The notes: generated by a model not told the origin, from the letters alone. A DNA stretch of 64,000 nucleotides from Ravibacter sp964559125 (GCA_964559125.1 CAZLGW010000005.1:1-64000), one strand, 5' to 3'. Shown: positions 43,436-52,173, numbered from the stretch's first letter. Numbers and translations: made by a program.

Positions 43436-44044
43436 ATGAACTTAGATTTTTCAAAATCGCCCGACGGGCTGCTTCCGGCTGTCATACAGGATAGCCTGAC
43501 CGGCAAAGTGCTGATGCTGGGCTATATGAATGCAGAGGCATTGAAACAAACCCTCGAGTCGGGAAAAGTTACATTTTTCAGCCGGAGCAAGCAGCGGTTG
43601 TGGGTGAAAGGAGAGACTTCGGGCAACTTCCTGTTCGTCAGAGAAGCCCTGGTAGACTGCGACCAGGATACGCTGCTCATCAAAGCCGAACCGGCAGGTC
43701 CCGTCTGTCATACCGGAGCTGCTACCTGTTTCGAAAGCTCCAATGATGGCAAAGCCCTGTTTCTCAGCTACCTACAGAAAGACATTATCCGGAAGAGGAA
43801 AAACGAACCGTCGGAAACTTCCTATACCAGTAAACTCTTTGCCAGGGGAGTCAATAAAGTGGCACAGAAGGTAGGAGAGGAAGCGGTGGAAGTCGTAATT
43901 GAGGCGAAAGACAACGACGACGAACTGTTCAAAGGAGAAGTAGCCGACCTGCTTTTTCACCTGCTGGTGCTGCTGGAGCACAAAAATATTGATTTAGATG
44001 AAGTAATTGACGTACTTCGTAACAGGCACATATCACCACATTAA
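43436..44044 (+). CDS. hisIE: Bifunctional PRA-CH / PRA-PH enzyme
   Basis: 202 residues. The HisI half (1-105) shows FFSRSKQRLWVKGETSGN and the Zn/Mg-binding CDQDTLLIKAEPAGPVCHTG. The HisE half (about 115-200) has RGVNKVAQKVGEEAVEVVIE and a helical end. It performs the second and third steps of histidine synthesis. Typical fusion in Bacteroidota. Last his gene of the run; the next gene starts 10 nt later. Confidence 0.95.
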   Translation: MNLDFSKSPDGLLPAVIQDSLTGKVLMLGYMNAEALKQTLESGKVTFFSRSKQRLWVKGETSGNFLFVREALVDCDQDTLLIKAEPAGPVCHTGAATCFESSNDGKALFLSYLQKDIIRKRKNEPSETSYTSKLFARGVNKVAQKVGEEAVEVVIEAKDNDDELFKGEVADLLFHLLVLLEHKNIDLDEVIDVLRNRHISPH

Positions 44045-44054
44045 CTTTATCCCG

Positions 44055-44390
44055 ATGAGACTACTAATAAGATTACTGGTCATAACCTTAGGCGTGCTGG
44101 TAGCGGTCAATATCATAGACGGGGTAGATGTACCCGGTACCCAGCAGGCAATTGTGGTAGCAGTCGTATTCGGGCTTCTGAATGCATTTCTGAAGCCGGT
44201 ACTGCAGCTACTTGCCTTGCCGGTTACGATTATAACGTTGGGGATCTTTTACTTTGTTATCAACGTCTTTATCGTCTATCTCACCTCTTATCTCGTACCC
44301 AGTTTCACTGTGGCAGGCTTTTTTCCCGCTTTGTTATTCAGCATTGTGGTGTCCCTGGTGTCGTGGCTACTGGGGATGTTTATAGACTGA
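44055..44390 (+). CDS. Small membrane protein, phage-holin-4-like (YvlD family)
   Basis: The start at 44055 (MRLLIRLLVITLGVLVAVNIIDGVDVPG) avoids the hisIE overlap; 111 residues with about four membrane segments. The NAFLKPVLQLLALPVTIITLGIF block is typical of PF04020-type proteins. The holin name is historical; cellular members are of uncertain role, possibly envelope stress. Directly follows hisIE, in an apparent continuation of the operon. Confidence 0.82.
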   Translation: MRLLIRLLVITLGVLVAVNIIDGVDVPGTQQAIVVAVVFGLLNAFLKPVLQLLALPVTIITLGIFYFVINVFIVYLTSYLVPSFTVAGFFPALLFSIVVSLVSWLLGMFID

Positions 44391-44437
44391 GAATAGTTTT
44401 TTTGGAGAAACGGCCCGGTTCAGGCAAAGATATAACG

Positions 44438-44794
44438 ATGGCTATGCTAAACCAGTTCGAAGAGTTAAGGGACACACTTTACGGGTTTATTGAGACCCGG
44501 ATCAACCTGCTGGAAGTCGAGACACGCGGCTTTATCGAGAAAATAATTCTCAGGCTGGTATATGTAGCGCTGATTTTGTTTGCGGTCGCTATCCTGGTCA
44601 CCTTTCTGCTGCTGCTCCTTGCGATTTATTTAAATACCTTGCTTCAGAGCGCCTTTGCGGGATACCTGATCATAGCGGTTTTTTTTGCGCTGGTGCTTGT
44701 CCTGCTTCTGAGCTTCCGCGAAGGCTGCATGAAATTTATGCGTTGGATGCTGGAGAAGGCATTTAAGCAGGACGAACCCGACGAGGCTCCCTGA
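44438..44794 (+). CDS. Phage-holin-3_6-like (DUF1469) membrane protein
   Basis: Start at ATG 44438 (alternative ATG 44444), giving 118 residues. An N-terminal amphipathic helix (QFEELRDTLYGFIETRINLLEVETRGFIEK) leads to two transmembrane segments (about 43-66 and 75-97) and a charged tail. This family in Bacteroidota is usually next to YtxH-like genes, as here. Function unknown. Confidence 0.75.
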   Translation: MAMLNQFEELRDTLYGFIETRINLLEVETRGFIEKIILRLVYVALILFAVAILVTFLLLLLAIYLNTLLQSAFAGYLIIAVFFALVLVLLLSFREGCMKFMRWMLEKAFKQDEPDEAP

Positions 44795-44903
44795 CCACGG
44801 GATCCTGTTGTTTTGGAACTGAAAGCAGGATTCGCTGATTGAGATTTCGCAGGATTCATTATTTTTGAGAAATATTGAGGAAAAAGAATCGGAGCATACG
44901 CAC

Positions 44904-45305
44904 ATGAACCTGAGAGCACCAAAAATATCAACCCCTTTTACCTCCAGGACCGAAGAGGAAAAAGATGTCTTAAATGAGAGGCTGAATCTCTATAAGGATA
45001 AGCTGGACGACCAATTGTCCGGTATTAAAAGCGACCTGTCGGAATACGGAAAGCGCGCAGCTATAATCGGCGGAGTGATCCTCGGCGTTTACGGGCTCCT
45101 TAATCTTATCCTGCCGGAAGCCGACGACGAAGAGCCGCTGCGTAGTGCGGAGGAAATAGCCCCTGCAAAGAAAGCCGGGATAGGAGTACCACTGGCCGGT
45201 GCAATACAGAGCATTTTGTGGACTGTGGCTATGAGTTGGGCGAAGGAAAAGGTTAAGGATTTTGTGGTAGCAGATAAATCAGCGAATATCGAAAGTGAAG
45301 AATAA
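44904..45305 (+). CDS. YtxH-like small membrane-associated protein
   Basis: Start at ATG 44904 (MNLRAPKISTPF); 44865 is an alternative. 133 residues: a charged coiled-coil-like N-terminal part (EEKDVLNERLNLYKDKLDDQLSGIKSDL), one transmembrane segment (AAIIGGVILGVYGLLNLIL), an acidic linker, and a second weak hydrophobic helix. Third member of the envelope trio after hisIE. Its end overlaps the GTG start of the next gene by 11 nt. Confidence 0.7.
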   Translation: MNLRAPKISTPFTSRTEEEKDVLNERLNLYKDKLDDQLSGIKSDLSEYGKRAAIIGGVILGVYGLLNLILPEADDEEPLRSAEEIAPAKKAGIGVPLAGAIQSILWTVAMSWAKEKVKDFVVADKSANIESEE

Positions 45306-46050
45306 TATAGTCGCCCGGCTCCTGGAAAGAAAAAGGAGTAAAATAAAATCGCTGGCAGTACTGCTCGACCCGGACAAGGTAGAACCGGAGACGCTGCCTT
45401 CTTTTATTCAAAAGGCTGTTTTATGCGGAGTCGACTTCTTTTTTATCGGCGGAAGCCTGATCACCAACTACCGCCTCGATCGTCTTGTAGAGGTAATAAA
45501 AGAAAACAGCAGCGTTCCTGTCGTTCTTTTCCCCGGCAATAGCCTCCATATTGAACCAAGCGCAGACGCTATCCTGTTGCTCAGCCTTATTTCAGGCAGG
45601 AATCCCGAATTGCTGATCGGGCAGCACGTAACCGCGGCGCCCCTCTTAAAAAGAAGCAGGCTGGAAATTATCCCTACCGGCTATATGCTTGTCGAAAGCG
45701 GCAGGACAACAACCGTGTCCTATATAAGCAATACGTTGCCGATCCCGGCAGACAAGCCCGATATTGCGGTCTGTACGGCTATGGCCGGCGAGATGCTCGG
45801 TTTGCAGACCATCTTCCTGGATGCCGGCAGCGGTGCCTTGCGGCCGGTTCCGGCAGATATGATCCGGTCTGTGAGCAAGGCGGTCGATATTCCCCTCATC
45901 GTAGGCGGCGGTATCGATACGATCGAAAAGGCGTCGGCAGCCCTGAATGCAGGTGCCGACCTGATTGTGGTTGGCAACGCCATAGAGCGGGACCCGCTTT
46001 TCCTGGAAGGGCTTTCACTCCTCGAAAAGCAGGAGAAGGTGCTTCAGTGA
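45295..46050 (+). CDS. Geranylgeranylglyceryl/heptaprenylglyceryl phosphate synthase (GGGPS/PcrB)
   Basis: 251 residues, GTG start overlapping the previous stop. TIM barrel with AVLLDPDKVEPE (metal/G1P Asp), FFIGGSLITN, VVLFPGNSLHI, the IPTGYMLVESG block, YLDAG-equivalent IFLDAGSGA, and phosphate loop IVGGGID ... VVGNAIE. It joins sn-glycerol 1-phosphate to a polyprenyl diphosphate, the first committed step to archaeal-type ether lipids. Bacteroidota carry such enzymes with unclear lipid products. Chain length cannot be judged by eye. No G1P dehydrogenase is in the window. Confidence 0.88.
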   Translation: MKNNIVARLLERKRSKIKSLAVLLDPDKVEPETLPSFIQKAVLCGVDFFFIGGSLITNYRLDRLVEVIKENSSVPVVLFPGNSLHIEPSADAILLLSLISGRNPELLIGQHVTAAPLLKRSRLEIIPTGYMLVESGRTTTVSYISNTLPIPADKPDIAVCTAMAGEMLGLQTIFLDAGSGALRPVPADMIRSVSKAVDIPLIVGGGIDTIEKASAALNAGADLIVVGNAIERDPLFLEGLSLLEKQEKVLQ

Positions 46051-46079
46051 GAAATGAGGTGATGAGACAATGAGAAAGG

Positions 46080-46928
46080 ATGGAATTAACCGATTTTAGA
46101 ACAGCAATCGACCGGTATAAGGTACTTTTTTTCGATGCATTCGGGGTATTGAAAACATACAATGCCCTCATCCCGGGGATTGAGAGGACGTTTGAATATC
46201 TCAGGGAAACCGGTAAGGAGTTTTACATTCTCACAAATGACGCGTCGCGTAGCCCGGAGCAGCTTGCCGAATCATATCACAGGCTCGGACTTTATGATAT
46301 AAGTCCGGGCTCTATCGTTTCTTCCGGCATGCTGGCCAGGGAATACCTGCAGTATAAGGTCGAAAACGGCACTGTGGCTTACCTCGGAACCAGCAGCTCT
46401 GCCCATTACCTGGAAACAGCCGGGTTTAACGCATTGTCTATCGCCGATCTCGATCCGGATAACCTGGATGATATCCGTGCCCTGGTTTTTATGGACGATG
46501 AAGGATTCGACTGGAATACGGACCTGAACAAAACGCTCAACCTGATCCGGAAGCGGACTATCCCCGTCATTGTAGCCAATACCGACAAGACTTACCCGAT
46601 GGGCAGAAAGACAGTGGCCATAGCCATCGGGGCGGTCGCGAAAATGATAGAGGATGTAGTCGGGAAGCAGTTCATGAGATTTGGTAAGCCCGACGCCCAG
46701 ATGTTTATTTTTGCCTATCAGCATATTCAGAAGAATCCCGGCGTCAGCCGCAGCGACATCCTGATGGTGGGTGATACGCTGCATACCGACATATTGGGAG
46801 GAAATAAGTTCGGACTCGATACGACGTTGGTACTTACCGGTAACACGCGTCTGGAAGAGGTGGATATGCGGATCAAAAGTACAGGTATCATACCTACCTA
46901 TATTTGCGAGTCGGCGGTAGTTAAATGA
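46080..46928 (+). CDS. HAD-superfamily class IIA hydrolase
   Basis: 282 residues. Motif I FFDAFGVL (nucleophile Asp; the second acidic residue is replaced by Phe, as in a HAD-IIA subfamily), motif II ILTNDASRS, a large C2-type cap, motif III Lys in RFGKPDAQMF, and motif IV MVGDTLHTDILGG. NagD-like sugar or nucleotide phosphatases belong here; substrate unknown. It lies 29 nt after the GGGPS gene, so it could be a phosphatase in the same process, but this is only context. Confidence 0.85.
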   Translation: MELTDFRTAIDRYKVLFFDAFGVLKTYNALIPGIERTFEYLRETGKEFYILTNDASRSPEQLAESYHRLGLYDISPGSIVSSGMLAREYLQYKVENGTVAYLGTSSSAHYLETAGFNALSIADLDPDNLDDIRALVFMDDEGFDWNTDLNKTLNLIRKRTIPVIVANTDKTYPMGRKTVAIAIGAVAKMIEDVVGKQFMRFGKPDAQMFIFAYQHIQKNPGVSRSDILMVGDTLHTDILGGNKFGLDTTLVLTGNTRLEEVDMRIKSTGIIPTYICESAVVK

Positions 46929-46972
46929 GCCGGCTTCTTTTATTAAATGCATACTAACTTTTTTGAATTCTT

Positions 46973-48514
46973 ATGCTATCTAAAACTTACGGCAGTGCGG
47001 TTTATGGGGTAAATGCTACTATGATCACCCTTGAAGTGACCGTCGCACAGGGACTTGGTTTTTTTATGGTAGGGCTGGCCGACAGCGCTGTAAAGGAAAG
47101 TCAGCAGCGGGTCGAGGCTTCGCTTAAATTCTCCGGCTATAAGATGCCCCGCCAGAAGATCGTGGTGAATATGGCTCCGGCCGACCTGAGGAAAGAAGGC
47201 TCTGCCTATGACTTGCCGATAGCGCTTTGCGTGCTCGAATCCTCTGCCCAGATCACCCCGGTGAAGAATCTCCAGGATTACGTAGTGATGGGAGAGCTTT
47301 CACTCGACGGTTCGCTGAGGCCGATAAAGGGCGTATTGCCAATCGCTATCGAGGCAAGGAAGCAGGGGTTTAAAGGCTTTATTCTTCCTTCGGAGAATGC
47401 ATATGAAGCAGCTATTGTCAACCAACTGGATGTGATCCCGGTACAATCGGTCAGGGAAGCGATAGATTTCCTGGAAGGGAAAAAGGAAATACTGCCGCTG
47501 CAGGTCGATACGAGAGACCTGTTTTACAGCAGCCAGAATGATTATGATGCCGATTTTGCCCATGTCCAGGGGCAGGAGAATATCAAACGTGCACTGGAAA
47601 TTGCAGCAGCCGGAGGACATAACGTGATCATGATCGGGCCTCCCGGAGCTGGAAAAACGATGCTTGCCAAAAGGATCCCCGGCATCCTTCCGCCCCTCAC
47701 CCTTCAAGAGGCGCTCGAAGCGACCAAAATTCATTCGGTCGCCGGGAAGCTGGCAGCCCATTCGTCGCTGGTATCCAGGAGACCCTTCCGCTCTCCCCAT
47801 CATTCGATTTCGGATGCGGCGCTGGTCGGAGGCGGCAGCTTCCCTCAGCCGGGGGAGATTTCGCTGGCGCACAACGGAGTCCTCTTTCTCGATGAGCTTC
47901 CCGAGTTTAAGCGCACGGTGCTGGAAGTGATGAGGCAGCCTCTTGAAGAGCGGAAGGTAAGCATTTCGCGTGCCAGGATGGCGGTTGAATTTCCCTCGAA
48001 TTTTATGCTTATTGCCAGTATGAACCCCTGTCCGTGCGGCTATTACAACCATCCCGACCGGGAATGCGTCTGCGGTCCGGGGGTAGTGCAGAAATACCTT
48101 AATAAGATAAGCGGGCCGCTTCTCGACCGGATCGACCTGCATGTGGAAGTAACCCCTGTTTCTTTCGACCAGATCTCTTCTACCAGGAAATCGGAGAGCA
48201 GCGGCGAGATAAGGGAAAGGGTGATCCGGGCCAGGGAAAGGCAGACCGAACGCTATAAGGCGAATCCCGGGATCCATTCAAATGCGATGATGTCGTCTGA
48301 AATGGTAAAGGAAGTCTGCGAAATAGGTGAAGCGGGAAAGGCATTGTTAAGAACCGCCATGGACCGCCTGGGGTTGTCGGCGCGTGCATACGACAGGATC
48401 CTGAAGGTATCCAGGACCATAGCCGACCTGGCAGGGAGCGGGGAGATCAAAATCGAGCACCTGGCCGAGGCGATTCACTACCGGAGCCTGGACAGGGAGA
48501 ACTGGGCAGGATAA
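46973..48514 (+). CDS. YifB/ComM family Mg-chelatase-like AAA ATPase
   Basis: 513 residues. Lon-like N-terminal domain (GSAVYGVNATMITLEVTVAQG ... LPIALCVL, about 1-170), an AAA+ Mg-chelatase core with Walker A MIGPPGAGKTMLAKR near 221, HHSISDAALVGGG, Walker B NGVLFLDELPEF near 302, and a C-terminal Mg_chelatase_C helical domain with a Cys cluster (NPCPCGYYNHPDRECVCGP). In Vibrio and Haemophilus ComM is a branch-migration helicase aiding integration of transforming DNA. Confidence 0.93.
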   Translation: MLSKTYGSAVYGVNATMITLEVTVAQGLGFFMVGLADSAVKESQQRVEASLKFSGYKMPRQKIVVNMAPADLRKEGSAYDLPIALCVLESSAQITPVKNLQDYVVMGELSLDGSLRPIKGVLPIAIEARKQGFKGFILPSENAYEAAIVNQLDVIPVQSVREAIDFLEGKKEILPLQVDTRDLFYSSQNDYDADFAHVQGQENIKRALEIAAAGGHNVIMIGPPGAGKTMLAKRIPGILPPLTLQEALEATKIHSVAGKLAAHSSLVSRRPFRSPHHSISDAALVGGGSFPQPGEISLAHNGVLFLDELPEFKRTVLEVMRQPLEERKVSISRARMAVEFPSNFMLIASMNPCPCGYYNHPDRECVCGPGVVQKYLNKISGPLLDRIDLHVEVTPVSFDQISSTRKSESSGEIRERVIRARERQTERYKANPGIHSNAMMSSEMVKEVCEIGEAGKALLRTAMDRLGLSARAYDRILKVSRTIADLAGSGEIKIEHLAEAIHYRSLDRENWAG

Positions 48515-48522
48515 TATATGGG

Positions 48523-48547
48523 AAATTTATCTAAATTGGATAAATTT
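48523..48547. promoter_or_regulatory. Inverted repeat upstream of the toxin-antitoxin pair
   Basis: AAATTTATC (48523-48531) and GATAAATTT (48539-48547) form a perfect 9-bp inverted repeat with a 7-nt loop, 29 nt before the antitoxin start. It could be the operator for autorepression, or serve as a terminator for the ATPase gene. Confidence 0.45.
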
Positions 48548-48576
48548 GTTTTACATTTCAAAACACCTGGAGCGCT

Positions 48577-48816
48577 ATGTATACAACTTATCATTTAACA
48601 TCTGCACAGGAAGTCAGTACTGATATTCTGGACGCTATCAAAGCCATGTTTAAATCAAAACCTATTACGATTATTGTAGAGGAAGATCAAAGCGGAGATC
48701 TTGAATTAACTGCTGATATGAAAACCCTCCTGGAAGAACGTTTGCAGGAAGATGAAAAGGAATACCTGTCTGCGGATCAGTCTATCGGGCTTTTAAATAA
48801 AAAATATGGCCTATAA
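48577..48816 (+). CDS. Antitoxin-like protein (type II TA)
   Basis: 79 residues, acidic (DILDAIKAMFKSKPITIIVEED ... ADMKTLLEERLQEDEKEYLSADQ). The LLNKKYGL end fits Phd/RelB-like antitoxins common in Bacteroidota, though no textbook DNA-binding motif is obvious. It overlaps the toxin gene by 11 nt, the usual coupling in such pairs. Confidence 0.78.
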   Translation: MYTTYHLTSAQEVSTDILDAIKAMFKSKPITIIVEEDQSGDLELTADMKTLLEERLQEDEKEYLSADQSIGLLNKKYGL

Positions 48817-49105
48817 TGTTATTGTTTCTCCCCGGGCCCAAAAAGAAATCGAAAATGCAATAGATTACTATTTGCTATACAGTGCAGATGCTCCTGCTAA
48901 TTTTATCGGAGCGCTGGCAAGTGCCTATGCCTCTCTGCGTGATACCCCGACTCAAAACAGAGTATATTACAATAACATCAGGGCTCTGAAGCTTAAAAAG
49001 TTTCCTTATCTTCTTTACTACGTCATTCTTGAAAGCAAGCAAACTGTCAGAGTGCTTTCTTGCTTTCATAGTAAACGGAACCCTTTAAAAAGACCAGGTC
49101 ATTAA
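48806..49105 (+). CDS. ParE/RelE-family toxin
   Basis: 99 residues. The fold pattern VIVSPRAQKEIENAIDYY, then PTQNRVYYNNIRALKLKKFPYLLYYVIL and VRVLSCFHSKRNP, matches the ParE/RelE superfamily with the conserved basic/aromatic C-terminal strand. The target (gyrase or ribosomal mRNA) cannot be assigned. The pair is AT-rich relative to its neighbours, in keeping with mobility. Confidence 0.88.
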   Translation: MAYNVIVSPRAQKEIENAIDYYLLYSADAPANFIGALASAYASLRDTPTQNRVYYNNIRALKLKKFPYLLYYVILESKQTVRVLSCFHSKRNPLKRPGH

Positions 49106-49273
49106 ATGGTGAAACTTTAATCTGCTTATTGTCAACAGATTGTATTTTTTTTCGGGTAATGCGCCGTTTTTCTTCCCTCTCTTTTCTCCTTCTGTAACTA
49201 ATATCACAGACTTTGGTGTTTTTTAAACTCACTTTTGTGGGAGTTTTTGAATAAGGCAATAGTATCTCACAGA

Positions 49274-50083
49274 ATGGAATTTGCAGGTTACCTCGCTTCT
49301 TTTATCGTAGGAATTTCCCTAGGGCTCGTTGGCGGAGGAGGTTCTATCCTGATGGTTCCCGTCCTGGTATATCTTTTCGGAATACCGCCGGTCAATGCAA
49401 CGGCCTATTCTTTATTTATTGTAGGCCTTACGAGCCTGATCGGGGCTTTTCCCAAAATCAGGCAGAACCTGGTCAGCTTCCGGACGGCCGTCGTATTCGG
49501 GATCCCTTCTATTCTTTCCGTGTTCCTGACCAGGAAATACCTGGTTCCGGCGATCCCGGAAACGATATGGCGCAGCGGTGAGATGGAAATCACAGGCTCA
49601 CTCGCCCTGATGGTGCTTTTCGGGATCATTATGATAGTAGCTTCCGTGTCTATGATAAAGGCAAAGGAGTGTGTAGATTGCAATGACGATGAAAGCCAGG
49701 ATTTTAACTACCCGCTGATATTGCTGGAAGGGATCCTGGTGGGTTTGCTGACTGGCCTGGTAGGGGCAGGGGGAGGGTTCCTGATTATCCCGGCGTTGGT
49801 CTCGCTGAGCAAGCTGACGATGAAAAAGGCAGTGGGGACGTCCCTGCTGATCATAGCGGCCAAATCGCTGATAGGTTTTACGGGCGATCTGCACGCCGGT
49901 GTGGTGCATATCGACTACCGGATCCTGTTCCTGGTGACCGCACTGGCGGTTGGAGGGATATTTGCGGGGAATGCGCTCTCCCGGAAGATAGATAGTGAGA
50001 AATTGAAGAAGTTTTTTGGGTGGATGGTCCTTGTGATGGGTTTATATGTCATCATTTCAGAGGTAACCCGGATACTGCCGTAA
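49274..50083 (+). CDS. TauE/SafE-family sulfite/sulfonate exporter
   Basis: The start is set at 49274 (MEFAGYLASFIVGISLGLVGGGGS), the family's typical N-terminus; the in-frame ATG at 49235 adds an unlikely leader. 269 residues, about eight transmembrane helices in two inverted halves, each with the glycine-rich signature (GLVGGGGSILMVPVLVY and GLVGAGGGFLIIPALVS). A loop has CVDCNDDE (a CxxC near 133). Followed 64 nt later by the sulfur-processing protein, so it probably exports sulfite or thiosulfate. Confidence 0.9.
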   Translation: MEFAGYLASFIVGISLGLVGGGGSILMVPVLVYLFGIPPVNATAYSLFIVGLTSLIGAFPKIRQNLVSFRTAVVFGIPSILSVFLTRKYLVPAIPETIWRSGEMEITGSLALMVLFGIIMIVASVSMIKAKECVDCNDDESQDFNYPLILLEGILVGLLTGLVGAGGGFLIIPALVSLSKLTMKKAVGTSLLIIAAKSLIGFTGDLHAGVVHIDYRILFLVTALAVGGIFAGNALSRKIDSEKLKKFFGWMVLVMGLYVIISEVTRILP

Positions 50084-50147
50084 GCCTTGTATATCAGCTC
50101 GTTAAAAAGTTTTATTTTAGAGTTTGTCAATCAAAAAGATTCCAATC

Positions 50148-51566
50148 ATGAAAGTTGAACAAATCTATACAGGCTGTCTCGCTCAGGGCGCCTACTACAT
50201 AGCCAGCAATGGAGAGGCGGCTATTATAGACCCGCTGAGGGAGGTAGGCCCATACCTGAAAAGAGCAGAGAAAGACGGGGTGAAGATAAAGTATGTACTC
50301 GAAACACACTTTCATGCCGATTTCGTAAGCGGCCATCTTGACCTGGCGCGACAGACAGGCGCAACGATCGTATACGGCCCTACCGCCCGGCCGGGTTTCG
50401 ACGCCCATATTGCAGAAGACGGTGAAATACTCAAAATAGGAGATGTATCCGTCAAAGTGCTGCATACCCCCGGCCATACGATGGAGAGTACCTGCTTCCT
50501 GCTTCGTGATGAGGAAGGGAAGGATGCGGGCATTTTTACAGGAGACACGCTGTTTATCGGTGACGTAGGCCGTCCCGACCTGGCTCAGAAAGTAGTGGCT
50601 GACCTGACCCAGGACAAGCTTGCCGGGTATTTGTATGATTCGCTGCATTCTAAAATCATGCCTCTCGCAGACGATATCATCGTATATCCGGCGCACGGAG
50701 CGGGTTCAGCCTGTGGCAAAAATATGAGCAAGGAGACTACCGACACGCTCGGTCATCAGAAAGCAACGAATTATGCGCTGCAGCCTATGAGCAAAGAGGA
50801 GTTTATCGTGAAGGTAACGGATGGCCTGATGCCGCCGCCCGCGTATTTCCCGGAAAATGTCAGGATGAACATCCAGGGATATGAAAGTATGGAGCAGGTG
50901 CTCGATAGGGGACTACAGGGGTTGTCGCCGGTAGAATTTGAAGAAGCGGCCAACCAGTTGTCGGCTTTGATACTGGACACCCGGCCTGCGGAGCGATTTG
51001 CGGAAGGGTTTATCCCGAATTCCATCAATATCGGTGTTGACGGGAGCTTTGCGCCTTGGGTAGGGGCATTGATTCCCGATGTAAAGCAGCCGCTTTTACT
51101 GGTGACTGATCCGGGGAGGGAGGAAGAAGTGGTGACAAGGCTGGCCAGGGTAGGATACGATCACACGATCGGCTACCTTGACGGCGGCTTGGAAGCATGG
51201 AAAAAGGAGGGGCGTGAAGTGGATACCATCACTTCCATAACAGCAGAGGAACTGGCCGGTTATTTCAATTCCGGCGAAAAAGCCGCTGTGCTTGATGTGA
51301 GGAAAAACAGCGAATATAACTCGGAGCATGTAATGGGTGCCGAGAATGTCCCGCTGGATTACATCAATGAAGAGATCGGGAAAGTAGATAAGGATAAAAC
51401 CTATTTTGTGCATTGTGCAGGCGGATACCGCTCCATGATCTTTGCTTCTATTTTGAAGGCCAGGGGCTATGATAAGCTGATAGACGTGAAAGGCGGCTTC
51501 AAGGCGATCAAAGAATCGGGTAAGTTTGCTGTAAGCGACTATGTATGTCCCACTACACTCTTATAG
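50148..51566 (+). CDS. Metallo-beta-lactamase protein with two rhodanese domains (CstB/ETHE1-like)
   Basis: Start at 50148 (MKVEQIYTG); 472 residues. N-terminal persulfide-dioxygenase-like MBL domain with ETHFHADFVSGH near 52-63, HTPGHTMEST near 113 and the FTGDTLFIGDVGRPD metal site. Two rhodanese domains follow (about 255-350 and 360-465). The first lacks the catalytic Cys (LLLVTDPGRE). The second keeps it in YFVHCAGGYRS. This layout is that of CstB-type enzymes, which oxidise persulfides to thiosulfate or sulfite. TauE exporter upstream and a heme protein downstream fit sulfide detoxification. Confidence 0.9.
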   Translation: MKVEQIYTGCLAQGAYYIASNGEAAIIDPLREVGPYLKRAEKDGVKIKYVLETHFHADFVSGHLDLARQTGATIVYGPTARPGFDAHIAEDGEILKIGDVSVKVLHTPGHTMESTCFLLRDEEGKDAGIFTGDTLFIGDVGRPDLAQKVVADLTQDKLAGYLYDSLHSKIMPLADDIIVYPAHGAGSACGKNMSKETTDTLGHQKATNYALQPMSKEEFIVKVTDGLMPPPAYFPENVRMNIQGYESMEQVLDRGLQGLSPVEFEEAANQLSALILDTRPAERFAEGFIPNSINIGVDGSFAPWVGALIPDVKQPLLLVTDPGREEEVVTRLARVGYDHTIGYLDGGLEAWKKEGREVDTITSITAEELAGYFNSGEKAAVLDVRKNSEYNSEHVMGAENVPLDYINEEIGKVDKDKTYFVHCAGGYRSMIFASILKARGYDKLIDVKGGFKAIKESGKFAVSDYVCPTTLL

Positions 51567-51570
51567 AAAA

Positions 51571-52173
51571 ATGAAAAACAGACTCTCCACCGCTCTTGTG
51601 CCGGCATTTTTGATAGCAATGACCGGCTTTGTATTCTTTTCATGCAGTCCTTCCGAAAAACAAACGTCAGAAGTGATCGATAAGGAAGCCTTTACCGCTT
51701 TAGGCGACAGTATTTCGTTGCTGGCCCAAAAAACGTTGCTGCAAAAAGTATCGGGCGCTATTGCGGAAGGAGGCGCTGCACATGCCGTCGATTTTTGCAA
51801 TATCCAGGCAATGCCGTTAACCGATTCTATAGCAGCTAAAAATGGCGTTACCATTCAGCGGGTAACCAATAAAGCGAGGAACAGCGCCAATGCCCTCTCG
51901 GGAGAGCGCGAAATCGCCCTCTTTCAAAAGATTCAGGATAGCCTGCAAAATGGTAGCGCCCAGCCTCATTACCTGCTGGAAGATGAAGACGGCCGGACTG
52001 TTTATTACAAGCCCATTTTCCTGGGAATGCCCACCTGCCTGCAATGTCACGGCACCCCGGATAAAGATATAGAGGCTGCTACGCTAGCGAAAATCAAAGA
52101 GAAATACCCGGATGATGCTGCTACAGGTTATATGCTGGGCCAGCTCCGGGGGCTTTGGAAAATTACACCTTGA
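51571..52173 (+). CDS. DUF3365/Tll0287-like heme lipoprotein
   Basis: Start set at 51571 (MKNRLSTALVPAFLIAMTGFVFFSC), 4 nt after the previous stop; 200 residues. Lipobox-like FFSC (Cys25). A single c-type heme site TCLQCHGTP sits near 160 in the Tll0287/DUF3365 sensor-like fold (AVDFCNIQAMPLTDSIAAKNG ... RVTNKARN). Such domains bind heme in sensors or electron transfer. Adjacent to the sulfur genes it may accept electrons or sense redox state. Convergent with the PorP gene, 3 nt between the stops. Confidence 0.85.
   Translation: MKNRLSTALVPAFLIAMTGFVFFSCSPSEKQTSEVIDKEAFTALGDSISLLAQKTLLQKVSGAIAEGGAAHAVDFCNIQAMPLTDSIAAKNGVTIQRVTNKARNSANALSGEREIALFQKIQDSLQNGSAQPHYLLEDEDGRTVYYKPIFLGMPTCLQCHGTPDKDIEAATLAKIKEKYPDDAATGYMLGQLRGLWKITP

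Noticed and set aside
44055..44794. Prophage remnant suggested by the two holin-family names
   Set aside because: No other phage genes nearby; these families are normal chromosomal envelope proteins in Bacteroidota.
47300..48277. A 325-codon minus-strand frame
   Set aside because: Antisense shadow of the YifB/ComM gene.
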